Positions 11,701 to 20,100 of a stretch of DNA of 64,000 bases are shown here, piece after piece. Both the position numbers and the translations under genes were made by a program. How positions within the stretch are numbered: the first letter of the stretch is position 1; every line of letters begins with the position of its first letter. This DNA comes from Paramacrobiotus metropolitanus (Eukaryota > Tardigrada > Eutardigrada > Parachela > Macrobiotidae): assembly GCF_019649055.1 (NCBI RefSeq), contig NW_026570299.1, positions 496,001 through 560,000 on the forward strand, written 5' to 3'. The notes under the pieces were generated by a model, which was not told the origin of the DNA, made no database searches, and was given only the letters and a program-made list of their open reading frames with translations.

Positions 11701-14700
11701 TCTGCTGAAGCTATTTGTTCGGCATTTTCTACCAGTTTAAAACCGAAGGCAAGACCATGTAAAATGAAATCTCTATCCTGATCAAAACGCAAAGCCGTAT
11801 TCCAGTTATTAATTTTTCTTGTTAAAGAACAACGATGGTAAAGGTCGGCATCAACTCGAAAGTTCCCCACATGCAACATTTTCATAATAACCACTGCTAA
11901 ACATGCGATTTCAAAACGTACATTCTCCTTGCTGTTATACGCGATTTCAAAGGGAAACAGGTCAGTTAACCAAAAACACGTACAGCGACATGGGCATATA
12001 AAGAGCGAATTCGACGAAAGTATGCCACATAACAATAGTGATTGTCATGCTGGTTACTGTTAGAGGGAAAAATAACCGACCGTTGCGGATGCAGGTTGCT
12101 TTTCGGAATGGACAATGGGCAGGCAGACTAAGTGGGTCAAGCGGTTCCGTTATTGCGACGCAATTGGGGGCAGTTAATGCGGCCATGTCCTGTTTGGTTG
12201 CACTTGTAGCAAATATGGCGGTAGTTGCACCCGGCACACGATCCATTATTAAAACGGCCACAAATTGGGGGCGGATTGCCGGCATTACGCGTGCTTCCGC
12301 TGGAAGTTGCGGCGGCGAAGGCGGTAGGCTTCCCTGCGGCGATTACCATGGCGTTCTGGCAGGCGGTCTGAGAATTAAAGTGGCTTGAGGCAATATTTTC
12401 ACGCTCGATGGCATTATCCAGGTTCCACTTGTGGTCCTTAGCACGAATGCGGAAGTCGTGATCGAAAGCCAGAATAGCACGGGCATAGTAGTGGCGGCGT
12501 TTTTGGGCTAAGTACTCCAGGTAGCTGCAGTACTCTAAGGCGACTTTGGCATGCTTCGGGCTGGAGGACTGCAGCAGGGTCTTCAGCGTCTCCATGCTTC
12601 CGGCCCAGAACTCGTCTAAATTGATATCAAATGCGCCGATTTTGCTTTTGGACTTGCCGTTGGCTCCAAGGCGGGCTTGAGCAAAAACATGCGTATGTGG
12701 GCGGCGCAGGCGGCGGGCTTCCGACTTCAAGATTTTATCGGACTTACCACTGGAGGCGCTAGAGGTGCTAGACGCGGAGCTGGACGAGGAGGAAGACGAA
12801 CTACGGGAGGATTCCGAGGCGCTGGAGCGCGAAGCTGAGCGGGAGCGGCGTGGCTTCTTTGCTTTGACCTCCTTTGCGCCAGAATCCAGCAGCACGTTGC
12901 GCTTATGGCCGGCATGGCTGGTGACCTTTAGCGTTGTTGTGGGAGAGCCTTGCTGGGACGCTTGGAACTGTTTAATGCGGGAACGGTCGCCGATCTTCTG
13001 CACGATTTGCTCCACTTCGGCGTGGGTGAGGAGGACCAGGTGGTGGCTTTCCGTGATATTCTCCTCCTCCAAGGCCTCAATAGTTTCTTTGCTCAGGCCA
13101 AGGCCAGACAGCGTTGGTAGAGCTGGCTGCGGTTGGGGCTCCGGCAGAGCGGGCGGAGGCGGAGTGGGCTGATGAGAATCCAGCCTGAAGTGGGCTATCA
13201 AGCGGTCGGCAAGGGTGCTGTTCCTGCCTGTAACGGAAAGTTTAGCGGCCTGGCATTCGCTTTTCAAAGCCGATTTGGTCATGGCTCTAATTTCGGCAGC
13301 CGTAAGTACCATGGTGCAGGGTGTGTCAGGCAGTTATGTTAAAGGGCAACTTTAAAAGAGTAAAACGAAAATTTTTCCGTAGCAAGCGGCTGGATCGCGC
13401 CAGTAATGAGCCGGCTCGGCGAAGGTGACCGGCTTATATATGCGCGCTTCCAAGCGGATGTGCAGATAGGCAAAGGGGCTGGGGGTAGGCTTCGCCATGC
13501 AGTGGCAGAGAGGCTACGCGTTCAGTGGGCGTTTATCAACAAATTTCACCAATAGTGAAATCTAACCCATAGCCGCCGTCCACTTGTCAACACCACGGCC
13601 GTAACATAGTGAAAGAAATTGACAAGCGACTTCAACAGCATACGGGTGAGCCTCGCTCCCATGAGTATCCGTCAACGTCTGTCGCTGGAAATTCAGCGAG
13701 GCAACGCTGCTTCCGTTCTCGGTGCAATGGAAGGAGCGGCAGCATTAAATGAAATTTTGTTAATTTGATTTTTCGAAACTGTGAAGTATAAATTTGCTAT
13801 TATATAGGAGTTTATTGGTTTAAAACGATTTTGGAAATAAACAGTAGACCGACAATATCAAGTATGCACACTTACAAACCCTAACTCTAAATACACTACA
13901 CACGTATACGTCTCCGTTAACTACGCATCTCGATATCTATACCAGATTGTTGCAAAATGCAGCTGAAAAAACAAAAAAACTAAGAGATTCACAAACGTAG
14001 TTACAATCGTTTTGCTCACCATGACAATAACGAGATGATGCGCCGTTTGCTGGGGATCGGAAATATGGATACTCTGTCGATTTCGCGTCAACACATCCAC
14101 CACCTTCGTCTCGCGGCTTTTCCGCCGCTGCAGCTGCTTGACCAGCAAGAACGGATACGCTCCAACCACATACAGAATCGGCAAGACCTGTGTGACAATG
14201 GCCACCGCCGTCGAATACCACGGTTGCCGGTGGGTGTTCAACGAACACTCGCTGTTATCCACGCGAAAATACAGCTCATCCCGTAGCCACAACGGCACCG
14301 CCAAGATATGTATGTAAAGCACAATCAGCCCGCACATCCCGCACGCGCTCGCCTTACTGTGGCGGTTGCGGTAGGAGACGGGCAGGGCGATGGCCCACAC
14401 CCGGTTCAGGGTGATCAGGACGTGCATGTGCATCGTCAGCGGACAGACGATCCAGATCTGGTAGAGATAGAAGGTGCAGGCGCTGCGGGAGAGCGGCCAG
14501 TGGGGGTACAGTTGGCGGATGATTTCGAGAGGATACTCGCACAGAGTGTATGTCAGATTGGCGGTTAACAGGAAAATGATGTAAATTGTGAAGGAGGTTC
14601 GAAGGTGCGGTTTTATGACAAATACTAGGAGCATGGAGGCGTTGAAGAGGAGCTGAAGAAGCCCGATGGTCAACCGCCCGGCGGGGCCGAATGTCCATGT

Positions 14701-14778
14701 TGCCGGGTTGCTGGTATTGGCGAACGCGGGTTCCCAAGATAGATTATTCTGTGGGAAATCAAACAGGCTTGTATTCAT
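5789..14778 (-). CDS. Rhodopsin-like GPCR, two exons with a 7.9-kb transposon-filled intron (359 aa)
   Basis: Exon 1 is 14778-14020 and exon 2 is 6109-5789. The donor ATG|GTGAGC and acceptor TTATAG|GCT join in phase 0 and total 1080 nt. I use the ATG at 14778 because upstream codons are non-ATG. Exon 1 gives TM1-TM5: FVIKPHLRTSFTIYIIFLL around TM1/2, a TM3 Cys in SRSACTFYLYQIW, then LNRVWAIALPVSYRN in place of the usual DRY. It ends with a basic third loop. Exon 2 gives TM6 (LTLLTISVLICWTP) and TM7 with DPVLFAL in place of NPxxY, then a short tail. The gene at 24489-25508 has the same NR-x-WA and DP features, so the two define one subfamily. Class A is secure; the ligand cannot be inferred. 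The intron holds a four-layer nest of mobile DNA, and correct splicing of such a long intron is untested. Confidence 0.78.
6304..6753 (-). repeat. 3' LTR of the gag-only element (450 bp)
   Basis: It matches 8418-8828 plus 13571-13606 with a few differences; the clearest is a small indel near 6474. It has terminal TG...CA on the minus strand. The outer flank is TAGT at 6300-6303. Confidence 0.9.
6754..6765 (-). promoter_or_regulatory. Polypurine tract next to the 3' LTR
   Basis: On the minus strand a purine-rich GCGGAGGG lies within a few bases of the start of the 3' LTR, where the plus-strand primer of LTR retrotransposons is expected. Confidence 0.55.
6970..8004 (-). CDS. Retrotransposon Gag protein (344 aa)
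   Basis: Structural protein of the virus-like particle that packages the element RNA. Residues about 40-200 match the Ty3/Gypsy-type capsid region: PPLFSGEAKEVVEEW, the aromatic core AANWYDRE, ALIARFRP and KQLPDEDVSTYF. An acidic, low-complexity linker follows (about 225-300), then one CCHC zinc knuckle CYKCGGVGHLMAQC near the C terminus. The ORF is intact with a true ATG at 8004. It stops 216 bp before the LTR and no pol frame follows, so the element can supply capsid but not reverse transcriptase. The knuckle suggests specific RNA packaging. Confidence 0.88.
   Translation of the reverse strand: MGDKDKVTAVEAAGVKYTVNVNSRQLAKEFTDLKLASDTKPPLFSGEAKEVVEEWCRQFQRIGNALEWTDAVLLKQAPIYLRAFAANWYDRETSDGARIPWADWAAFKTALIARFRPKDMIQRYKREMRRRKQLPDEDVSTYFNEKVSKCYLANPKMDDADVIEHLKDGLLESYYGYVVLSQATTPTEFYADLVLAQTAVKRSKRKENKYVTGPVASDEEEWEEHEHYRKYYGQRDDRQEDEDSTDSARERQVGDAGDDDSASACSDDAVEDNSVVHSGGAGAGSTVYNAGGRDEPGGSGQRDNGKRGSKFTGRLAQRGARSCYKCGGVGHLMAQCTNNKPQVN
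8025..8400. repeat. Leader minisatellite, about five units of 75-90 bp
   Basis: Imperfect units begin with a TATTGTCGGATATTATCCCAATAT-like core (first 20 bases conserved best), near 8030, 8111, 8186, 8273 and 8363. Each ends with a CCACCGT...CAACGG-like part. They lie between the primer binding site and gag. The AT-rich core is itself palindrome-like (AATATTG/CAATATT), so the RNA leader would fold into serial hairpins. Confidence 0.75.
8401..8417 (-). promoter_or_regulatory. Primer binding site of the gag-only element
   Basis: Directly after the 5' LTR on the minus strand the sequence reads TTGGTGCCGAAACCGTG. The TGG start fits pairing with a tRNA 3' CCA end. The tRNA identity was not assigned. 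Confidence 0.6.
8829..8936 (-). repeat. Split direct repeat A, outer copy (108 bp)
   Basis: Matches 9157-9264 over 108 bp. It forms the left end of the element. Confidence 0.9.
8954..9154 (-). repeat. Split direct repeat B, inner copy (201 bp)
   Basis: Matches 13368-13568 over 201 bp. It ends in CTAACCC right before the AT at 9155-9156. Confidence 0.9.
9157..9264 (-). repeat. Split direct repeat A, inner copy (108 bp)
   Basis: Abuts the B repeat through AT. The recombinase ORF ends inside it (stop at 9257), so the last few codons are part of the repeat. Confidence 0.9.
9257..10264 (-). CDS. Tyrosine recombinase of the DIRS-order element
   Basis: Integrates the circular DNA intermediate by site-specific-type recombination in place of a DDE integrase. 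The N-terminal part (residues about 15-110) resembles a core-binding domain. The catalytic half has LHSFRRGGTTF (the H-x-x-R box), a conserved W in GTWAS and the presumed tyrosine nucleophile in HCFERYAN, about 30 residues from the C terminus. An upstream Arg sits in FFSLLRKSNL. The frame opens at a non-ATG codon (TTG at 10264) and overlaps the RT/RNase H frame by 182 nt in another frame. Translation therefore probably uses frameshifting, a spliced RNA or an internal ATG; this is inference. Confidence 0.88.
   Translation of the reverse strand: MLNYLEILFTGIRTQELDKRLRKLWKTSLAPSSLRTRKSQWKIYRHFCKSISTRPCPANIETLCRFIAYLSPKMQYSSVRNYLASVVSLHHREGLEAPDLSHFRIQLTLRAIKRTKAQTPNARLPITPEILCKIQGRLTTIPKCFRKPFWAAALVAFFSLLRKSNLLPFHKNSKFLRVSGIRFTPSGLDITVPAIKTSVFADGSVTLPIPTVKDSPLCPVQAVRAALHKLNPYPHASPFSHVSARGKVKPLTAGKFQYFLKRTLKAAGYNSEGYSLHSFRRGGTTFAAAMGATTDELKAQGTWASHCFERYANRAPNLRSRFAKTVASNLRILCR
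10083..12035 (-). CDS. Reverse transcriptase/RNase H of the DIRS-order element
   Basis: Copies element RNA into DNA. The RT core covers about residues 140-360: RPITDCSRPF, LVDIKSAYRHV (first catalytic Asp), FGLSIAPFIFF and the YLDDFLVIG box. The C-terminal part is a DIRS-type RNase H with FIQTDACLAGFGA, NFLELIA, VVIESDNTQTV and PGKENIAADALSR. No protease or methyltransferase domain is seen after RNase H. The frame opens at a TTG (12035), so the true start is not fixed; internal Met codons lie near residues 51 and 53. The frame overlaps the recombinase. Confidence 0.88.
   Translation of the reverse strand: MLCGILSSNSLFICPCRCTCFWLTDLFPFEIAYNSKENVRFEIACLAVVIMKMLHVGNFRVDADLYHRCSLTRKINNWNTALRFDQDRDFILHGLAFGFKLVENAEQIASAECHNYSSALTAQAKPFLDTLFRGEIAEGKISYSHSKPKRVHAIGAVQKADSEKFRPITDCSRPFSDSLNSYIFPGKFSLQSIDDALALSSYACHYALVDIKSAYRHVPVFPPHRQLQGFAWSFDEQPETYFIDNFLCFGLSIAPFIFFRLSSAVARFIRLKGYKIVCYLDDFLVIGETADLCTAALSCLITTLTDLGFAINWEKVISATTRIRFLGVTLDSVSLTIELPPEKLQNLRTETGVLLSRNKATKKELQQLVGRLNFAAKAIYGARPFARIFIDALKPLSRPNHRTRLTSSLKLELQWWHDVSPALNGLCPSLISPPRKSVFIQTDACLAGFGATMGRRAIAGSWANVLPPAIVSSIWLTSPLLEDALRGNINFLELIAACLPLLVWAPHLAGFRVVIESDNTQTVSFINRATTKCKAALCWLKLVFYASVAYNFRISASYLPGKENIAADALSRATIDPRLLDLAMAGRRTALAELPGDFIYRYPNAGTGQTAAEIVENLTCTVLAAHQKEPVEDLPALLQKHFNAPMPRKH
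12137..13312 (-). CDS. Gag-like protein with SAP-like N terminus and zinc knuckle (391 aa)
   Basis: First ORF of the DIRS-order element, with an ATG at 13312. Residues about 8-45 (MTKSALKSECQAAKLSVTG, then NSTLADRLI) look like a SAP helix-loop-helix, a motif that usually binds DNA. A Pro-rich segment follows, then a helical segment with EEENITESHHLVLLTHAEVE, then a long Ser/Arg tract (about 150-200) reminiscent of a nuclear localisation or SR-like region. The C terminus has CGRFNNGSCAGCNYRHICYK (a CCCH-like cluster) and a CYKCNQTGHGRINC knuckle. Role by position: packaging or nuclear delivery of element nucleic acid. Confidence 0.75.
   Translation of the reverse strand: MVLTAAEIRAMTKSALKSECQAAKLSVTGRNSTLADRLIAHFRLDSHQPTPPPPALPEPQPQPALPTLSGLGLSKETIEALEEENITESHHLVLLTHAEVEQIVQKIGDRSRIKQFQASQQGSPTTTLKVTSHAGHKRNVLLDSGAKEVKAKKPRRSRSASRSSASESSRSSSSSSSSSASSTSSASSGKSDKILKSEARRLRRPHTHVFAQARLGANGKSKSKIGAFDINLDEFWAGSMETLKTLLQSSSPKHAKVALEYCSYLEYLAQKRRHYYARAILAFDHDFRIRAKDHKWNLDNAIERENIASSHFNSQTACQNAMVIAAGKPTAFAAATSSGSTRNAGNPPPICGRFNNGSCAGCNYRHICYKCNQTGHGRINCPQLRRNNGTA
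13368..13568 (-). repeat. Split direct repeat B, outer copy (201 bp)
   Basis: Right end of the DIRS-order element, matching 8954-9154. It is followed by AT and then resumed LTR sequence at 13571. Confidence 0.9.
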
Positions 14779-14796
14779 GGCTTTCACAATACTCAC

Positions 14797-15650
14797 AGAA
14801 AAATCCGTCGTAAAATATGATAAATATAATGCATTATTATGGTGATTTTCGGTCAGCTGAATTAGATGGTGATAGATTGGATTTGTACATAAGAAAAACT
14901 TTAGTTCCGGATCAATATACCCGTTATGAATAAAGAGCGTTGTTGAATAATCGTAGCGAAGAAAGGGAGAATCGTTTCTAGCTGGAAATTATAGATGAGA
15001 AATGCACCATGTAACGTCCATCTCGTTGATGAGAACGACATGCTTATATACACGGATGATATTGATACAGATACTTGAGGCTGTTGTTTGGAAACCCCTT
15101 TACCGCTGGAAATTCCGCTCAACACGATCCTCGACGCCCACACCTGTACTGAACGACCGAATGGACAACAATGCTGCGGCGCCCGAGTTCATGCAACTTA
15201 AGCGGCTTTCATTTTGGGGATGACTGGTAAAAGTCAGCGGGCAGGGTAAACGGGATCAGCCTGCAATATCCGCCACCGCTCCCCGAAGCCACATATAAGA
15301 GTACCAACCTGCTGTATTATTCGTGATGTTTAATCTCGTAATCCGCAAATGGCGACTGGATTTGTCCCATTCTCCACTGCATCAAGATTCAAGCTAATCA
15401 TGCTGATTGTTGTTGATCGCTGGCTGGAATACTAATCCCATATCCAGCACGGAGAGATACCAGAGGCACGGTACAGGTAAAGTAGATCACATGTTGTTCC
15501 AAAGTCGCGAGATCAGCTGTCCCATTACGGACTAATTGGCTTTGTTCTGGTTGCCCTGATTTTCCGTGTTGGGACTAGGTTCATCGGTTTCCTTGGTCTC
15601 AGGTAGATCTGTAAAACAATGGTGATGCTTGTAATTTTTTACAGCATTCA
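14797..15650. other. Intergenic region without a supported gene
   Basis: This is the upstream region of the GPCR gene. Short ORFs here show no domain and no paralog in the window. I found no clear promoter motif. Confidence 0.35.
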
Positions 15651-15652
15651 GA

Positions 15653-15775
15653 CAACACGAAGACACGAAGACTACTGCATGCTCCAACACGAAGACTACT
15701 GCATGCTCCAACAAAATACAACACGAAGATATACTATTTACAACACGAAGACTACTGCATGCTCCAACAAAATGC
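15653..15775. repeat. Short tandem repeat with an ACACGAAGACTACTGCATGC core
   Basis: Three near-exact copies of a 25-27-base unit (core ACACGAAGACTACTGCATGC) plus two partial copies lie in about 120 bp. The spacing is irregular, with AAAATACA spacers. Confidence 0.8.
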
Positions 15776-17130
15776 TGTAGAAGTATACAAAATATAGCGC
15801 TTCATTTAGCTCTGTATACGACAACTGTTAATAATATTTCCGCGAACGAGCAGCGGTGGAATTATTTTATGTAGTTTCCGCCTCCGCTTTTCTGGTGTAG
15901 ACAGTGAGACACTTGTTGTTTTCGATACACAAAGACCACAGCAATCTGAGATTGCACGGAACGCTTAGCTTTTTGAGGAAGAGTGGAAGACCCCTGTTTA
16001 TGATAAAAAATGCGATTCCCTTTTGTCTAATTCTAAAATTCGAAATTCATACCACAGCAAGCAAGTTCGGAACAGGTTATAACTTATAAGCGCAACCGTA
16101 CGTTCCCAGTGGCTACATGATGAATCACTGAAAGCCGCTATTTATGGCTTAACAACAGTCTGACTGGAGATTTGCACATACTGACAAACTTCGCTTGTTA
16201 ATTTTCAAGATGTAACTTCAAAATTTACAGTAAAGATGTAACAGGTAAGATGCCTTATTTAAGGTAACTGATATTATCAAGTCACGAGTACGTGGTTTGC
16301 CTGTGGATTATGACTAATGTTTTGTACGGCAGATTGTTTATGTAGGCGGTTCTGTTACGCTTCCCCTGTGGTCTACTTTATTAAGGTAGGTATTTTGTTG
16401 GTAACAGGAACAGTGTGTAAGTTATAAATCTCGTTGGCGTTAGAATGCATACAAAGACCTAAGGTGCCGGAAACAGTCACACTGGCAGTGACTGGCTAGT
16501 GATGGAAGTAAAACGGGATGCTAGCGGCTGTAGACGAATGGGTACTAAGACTACTGCATTTCGCGAAATGTCCGGTTGGTTTTCTGTATTATTTTTTTTG
16601 TATTATTGCTGGCTGGTTTTCTGTATCACAGTGCATATCACGAAGCAGAGCGCAAATCTGTTCACTACTACGGAATTTCAAAGACGTTTAGGTCGGCTAA
16701 CTTGCTACAAGATACATAAGAATGGCCGATGGCGCTATCTCTGTACTATCAGTCCTAATACCCGTATTGTAAATACGCTGTGGACGCGGTGGTCGCCCTC
16801 CGTATTTTGTATCCGCAGTTTTATACATTGTACAATCGAACTAGTAAACCTTATTGTTATTCACGATACACAAAATTTAACCACAGTCGGAGTCTAAGGC
16901 TCTCATGATAGACATAAAAAATACAATCCTCTATTAGATTTTTTTATGAAATGCCCACAAGATTGTGCAAAACGCGACACGGCGACAGCTGAAAAATACT
17001 ACCTACTGCTCCTTAGCAGTGCGACGTCATGTTACCCATGTGTACTGTAGCCTTTCAAAATCTTTCATATCTTTCAGTTAAACCCAGTGAACAATTGTTA
17101 AATAGCCTGCTTTGATAGTTCAGTCGATAG
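15776..17130. other. Intergenic region with no firm gene
   Basis: A 132-codon ORF at 16499-16897 has one hydrophobic stretch but no family match, no paralog and no splice support, so I do not call it a gene. The rest is AT-rich sequence without structure that I could name. Confidence 0.35.
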
Positions 17131-20100
17131 CTAGGAATAGCACTGCTTAGTCATATTGGGCGGCATCAGATGCAGCGTTTCCTCAGTTTTCGGTGGATCA
17201 GAATGTGACCTTTCAGGGTTGGCGGTGGAGGTCCGGCCCGGCGCTGAACTCGTGTCGGGGCGTAGGCTTTGCTTGGAAGCCGACACGGAGATACCCAGAG
17301 CTTCCAGTGTCCTTCCGGCTTCCGGATTCCCCGAACTGCGGGGCAGACCACCGGTCAGTCCCAGCACAGCGCGGTAGCCCTGGCGGAACCGGGCGTTGGT
17401 CACACCGTACAGGATGCAGTTGATGGACGAGTTGCCGTGCGCCATCATGATGGCGATCATGTACAGCCACCCAGGGATCCATGATGGTTGGTGCATGAGG
17501 ACGAATAAGGCGAACGGTGACCTTTAACAACATCTGCATTCTAAGTTAATGATAATGTTGTCATCAATCACCCTTATAAACCCACCAGAAAAGGATTAAT
17601 TTAATGGTATTTTTAGGACGCACACTAACGTCTAACAATTACCTAATAAAACATGCAGCGTGATAATTCCGTGAAGTACCGTTGATTTTTAACGAAATTG
17701 CCAGTTTATTGTGCCTTGAGCCAGCCTTATAAAAATCTCGTTCTGGGTAAAATTGGGGGTTCTACTGTGAAAGAGCGCTTCCTTTGTTTTCTTAAGCATT
17801 GTTTCAGTCTAAATGTTGTTGAAAATATGCTGCGTATACGTTGGCATATACCTTTTAACCCGAAAGATGGATGACGCAGGCTTTTTTCGCTTTTTCAATG
17901 TTAAAATTTTAACGTTTAAATCTCAAGTAGTTACCCGTGCTGTGATTGCCGTTAAATGATCATTTTATAAAGAACAAACAAAACAAAAAGAAATGTCATC
18001 TTTAACAAAGCATAGACATGCACAAAAGCATTGAAATTAAACAGTAAATGAAAGATATCAATAACCTTTGACTCACCAGCAGATTAAGAAGGCAATGCAC
18101 ACCGTGAACAGCGTCTTGGCAAGCTTAATATCCTCCGTGGTGAATCCGTTACCGCGAAACGTACTTCGCCTTCGCACATCGCTGGAACCGCCATCCTTGC
18201 CGCTCACGGGAACCGTCCCAGACACAACAGTGCTGCGTGCCACGGCAGCCACCGATAGCAGTGTCATGCTGATGGATTCCCGGCTCTTCCGACGAATGAC
18301 GGTGTAATGCACTTCGCGTTTACGATGCCGGCGAATGCCTTTCTTCACAAGGACATGGTAGCGGAATATGCTGGCGTAGCTGAAGCAGACGATGCTCAGC
18401 GGCAGGAATACACCCACGACAATGTAGAAGATGGCGTAGGAATGCGTAGCACTGCAAGAACCTTCGGCGCGTCAATACACAACGGAGCATTAAGCACAAC
18501 GTATCGAGCTAACACTTCATTTCATTCAGTTTTACCCTTTTTTCTGCTTTTTTTTGTGAGATGTCCAAATGTTTCATAAGAGAAACATTTTAGACATATT
18601 ACAAAGCAGAACGTCGGCGTTCCATAAACACTGGCTCTACTGCTGCTGCTCTATGCTCTACTACATTTTTCTTCCTTATATTTTTTCCGTCATTCGATGT
18701 TTCACTTACATGGAGAACGTACAGATGTAATAAGCCGGGTCGAAGGCATTGTCGCCCCTGCAAAGCGATCGCAGAACGGCATGAACACCAACCGGAAAAC
18801 GCGCACGTAATATTAAAAGGAGTTCAGAATAATATAACCACATACCAGCCAACATGGTTGGGAAAGTGGATGCCGGTGGAGATGAGCCAGAGCGCGACGC
18901 ACATTAGACAGGTGTTGCGCCAAGTGTACAGTCGGTGGTACAGAGAAATGTGACAGATCATGATGTACCTAATAGTTGTTTCAAATAACTATTAATTCTT
19001 AAATGCATACGGGGTTAAAAAAATACCAGGACACATTAAAAGAACTAAACTAATTTATGTGTAGCTGGCAAGTGTCTATGCGTATTCTTTGTTACAGCTT
19101 AGGATAAAATGGTCGCATACCCAACATCTCCAAATTCGGTACGAATGCAGCGCAGTGCACTGTACGACTGAGTTCAAAATATCCGTTTCGTACAAGTGCA
19201 CTGCACCGCTTGCGTACAGAATGCTGGGTATGGGGCTATGCGACCATTTAGTCCTACACTGTAATTATTTCCAAAGTGTACTACGGGTATTAAGTTACAG
19301 TTTATTTACGCTTTATTTTTAATTATCTTAGGTAATTTGCTTTCACAGTTTTATCTGTATGTTCATTATGACAATCTTCGTTTTATTTAAGAAAGATATC
19401 TTATGTACGTTTTACGTAATATTAAATAACAACAGCTATCGTAATCTATAAAATATATACAGTATCTTTGACAGTAAATCGACAAACCGCTGCGAAAATT
19501 GTACAGCTGCTTCTTAAACGTGCTGACACAAGTGTTGACGGATACGTAGCGAAAACGCTATCCTATTTAATGCAATTACGGCGCGAAAAATATGGCTAAC
19601 CGATTGACGCTGATGGCGGTGATGCTGAACATGGAGCACAGACATGCCGGTGCGCACATGGCGGCGATGAAGTGGCACAGCGTCCGGTGCGTGTCGAAGT
19701 ACGTTTGCCCAACGAACGCCCCGATGACGTTGAAGGGATCGACCAGCGTGGTGACGATGAGGTCCGCGATGGCCAAGTTGACGATGAAGATATTGCTGGG
19801 CAAACGCAGCGCCTGCAAGCACATCCCGTCACTTAATCATCGTACGTTAGTTAATGCACTCTTAGCACGCTAATTCGCCATCGCGGCAGCGGGCGCGGTC
19901 AACACAGAACCGGCGCACTTCCGTTTGTTGACGATGGGCGCTGTTCTCGGCGTGGCAATGAACTGCACCGTAATTTGTTGAACGAAATCAAAGAAATTGT
20001 GTACAGTTTTCTGTCTAAATGAGATCAACGTCCTGCAGGTGAGATTCTACAGAGTAGTAAGAGCTATTCTGCACACGTTAATTGTCGTTATGTTGTTAGA

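Larger units (their letters stand above)
8829..13568 (-). mobile_element. Complete DIRS-order tyrosine-recombinase retrotransposon with split direct repeats
   Basis: Read on the minus strand the order is: repeat copy (13568-13368), gag-like ORF, RT/RNase H ORF, tyrosine recombinase ORF, then repeat 9264-9157, repeat 9154-8954 and repeat 8936-8829. This is the A1-ORFs-B1-A2-B2 split-direct-repeat layout known from PAT and Ngaro elements. No integrase, protease or methyltransferase is visible, which favours a Ngaro-like type. There is no ordinary target-site duplication: AT lies at 8827-8828 and 13569-13570, and the same AT sits at the internal B1-A2 junction (9155-9156). All three ORFs look intact, so the copy may be competent. 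Confidence 0.9.
6304..13606 (-). mobile_element. Gag-only LTR retrotransposon with TAGT target-site duplication, interrupted by a DIRS-order element
   Basis: Two near-identical LTRs of about 450 bp bound the element. On the minus strand they read TGTTACGGCC...TTTATATCA. TAGT flanks both outer ends (6300-6303 and 13607-13610). Between the LTRs, after removing the nested DIRS-order element, there is only a leader with tandem repeats and one gag ORF. No protease, RT or integrase is present, and only about 216 bp separate the gag stop from the 3' LTR. A primer binding site and a polypurine tract are in the right places. This is the architecture of a non-autonomous gag-only (TR-GAG-like) element that relies on another element's pol. 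The nearly identical LTRs point to a fairly recent insertion. Confidence 0.88.
8418..13606 (-). repeat. 5' LTR of the gag-only element, split by the nested element
   Basis: The LTR runs 8418-8828 and resumes at 13571-13606. Removing 8829-13570 restores the order seen in the intact LTR at 6304-6753 (CCATGAT then AGCCGCC). Confidence 0.88.
6279..13768 (+). pseudogene. Non-LTR retrotransposon 3' fragment, split by an LTR-element insertion
   Basis: The right part (13611-13768) encodes the same C-terminal tail seen at 24129 and 60117: VKEIDKRLQQHTGE, SHE, QRLSLEIQRGNAAS and NEILL before a stop at 13766-13768, with one single-base frameshift near 13660. The left part, about 6279-6303, continues the alignment upstream (WGKSASRL, matching WGPAAMAI at 24129) and stops exactly where the LTR retrotransposon begins. 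So the fragment was one piece before the LTR element inserted and duplicated TAGT. It is antisense to the host GPCR and lies in its intron. Confidence 0.65.

Noticed and set aside
10435-13342. Long plus-strand ORFs (10435-10899, 12038-12388, 12765-13172)
   Set aside because: Antisense shadows of the DIRS-order RT and Gag-like ORFs.
16499-16897. 132-codon ORF with a hydrophobic segment
   Set aside because: No similarity to any family I know, no paralog, no supporting features.
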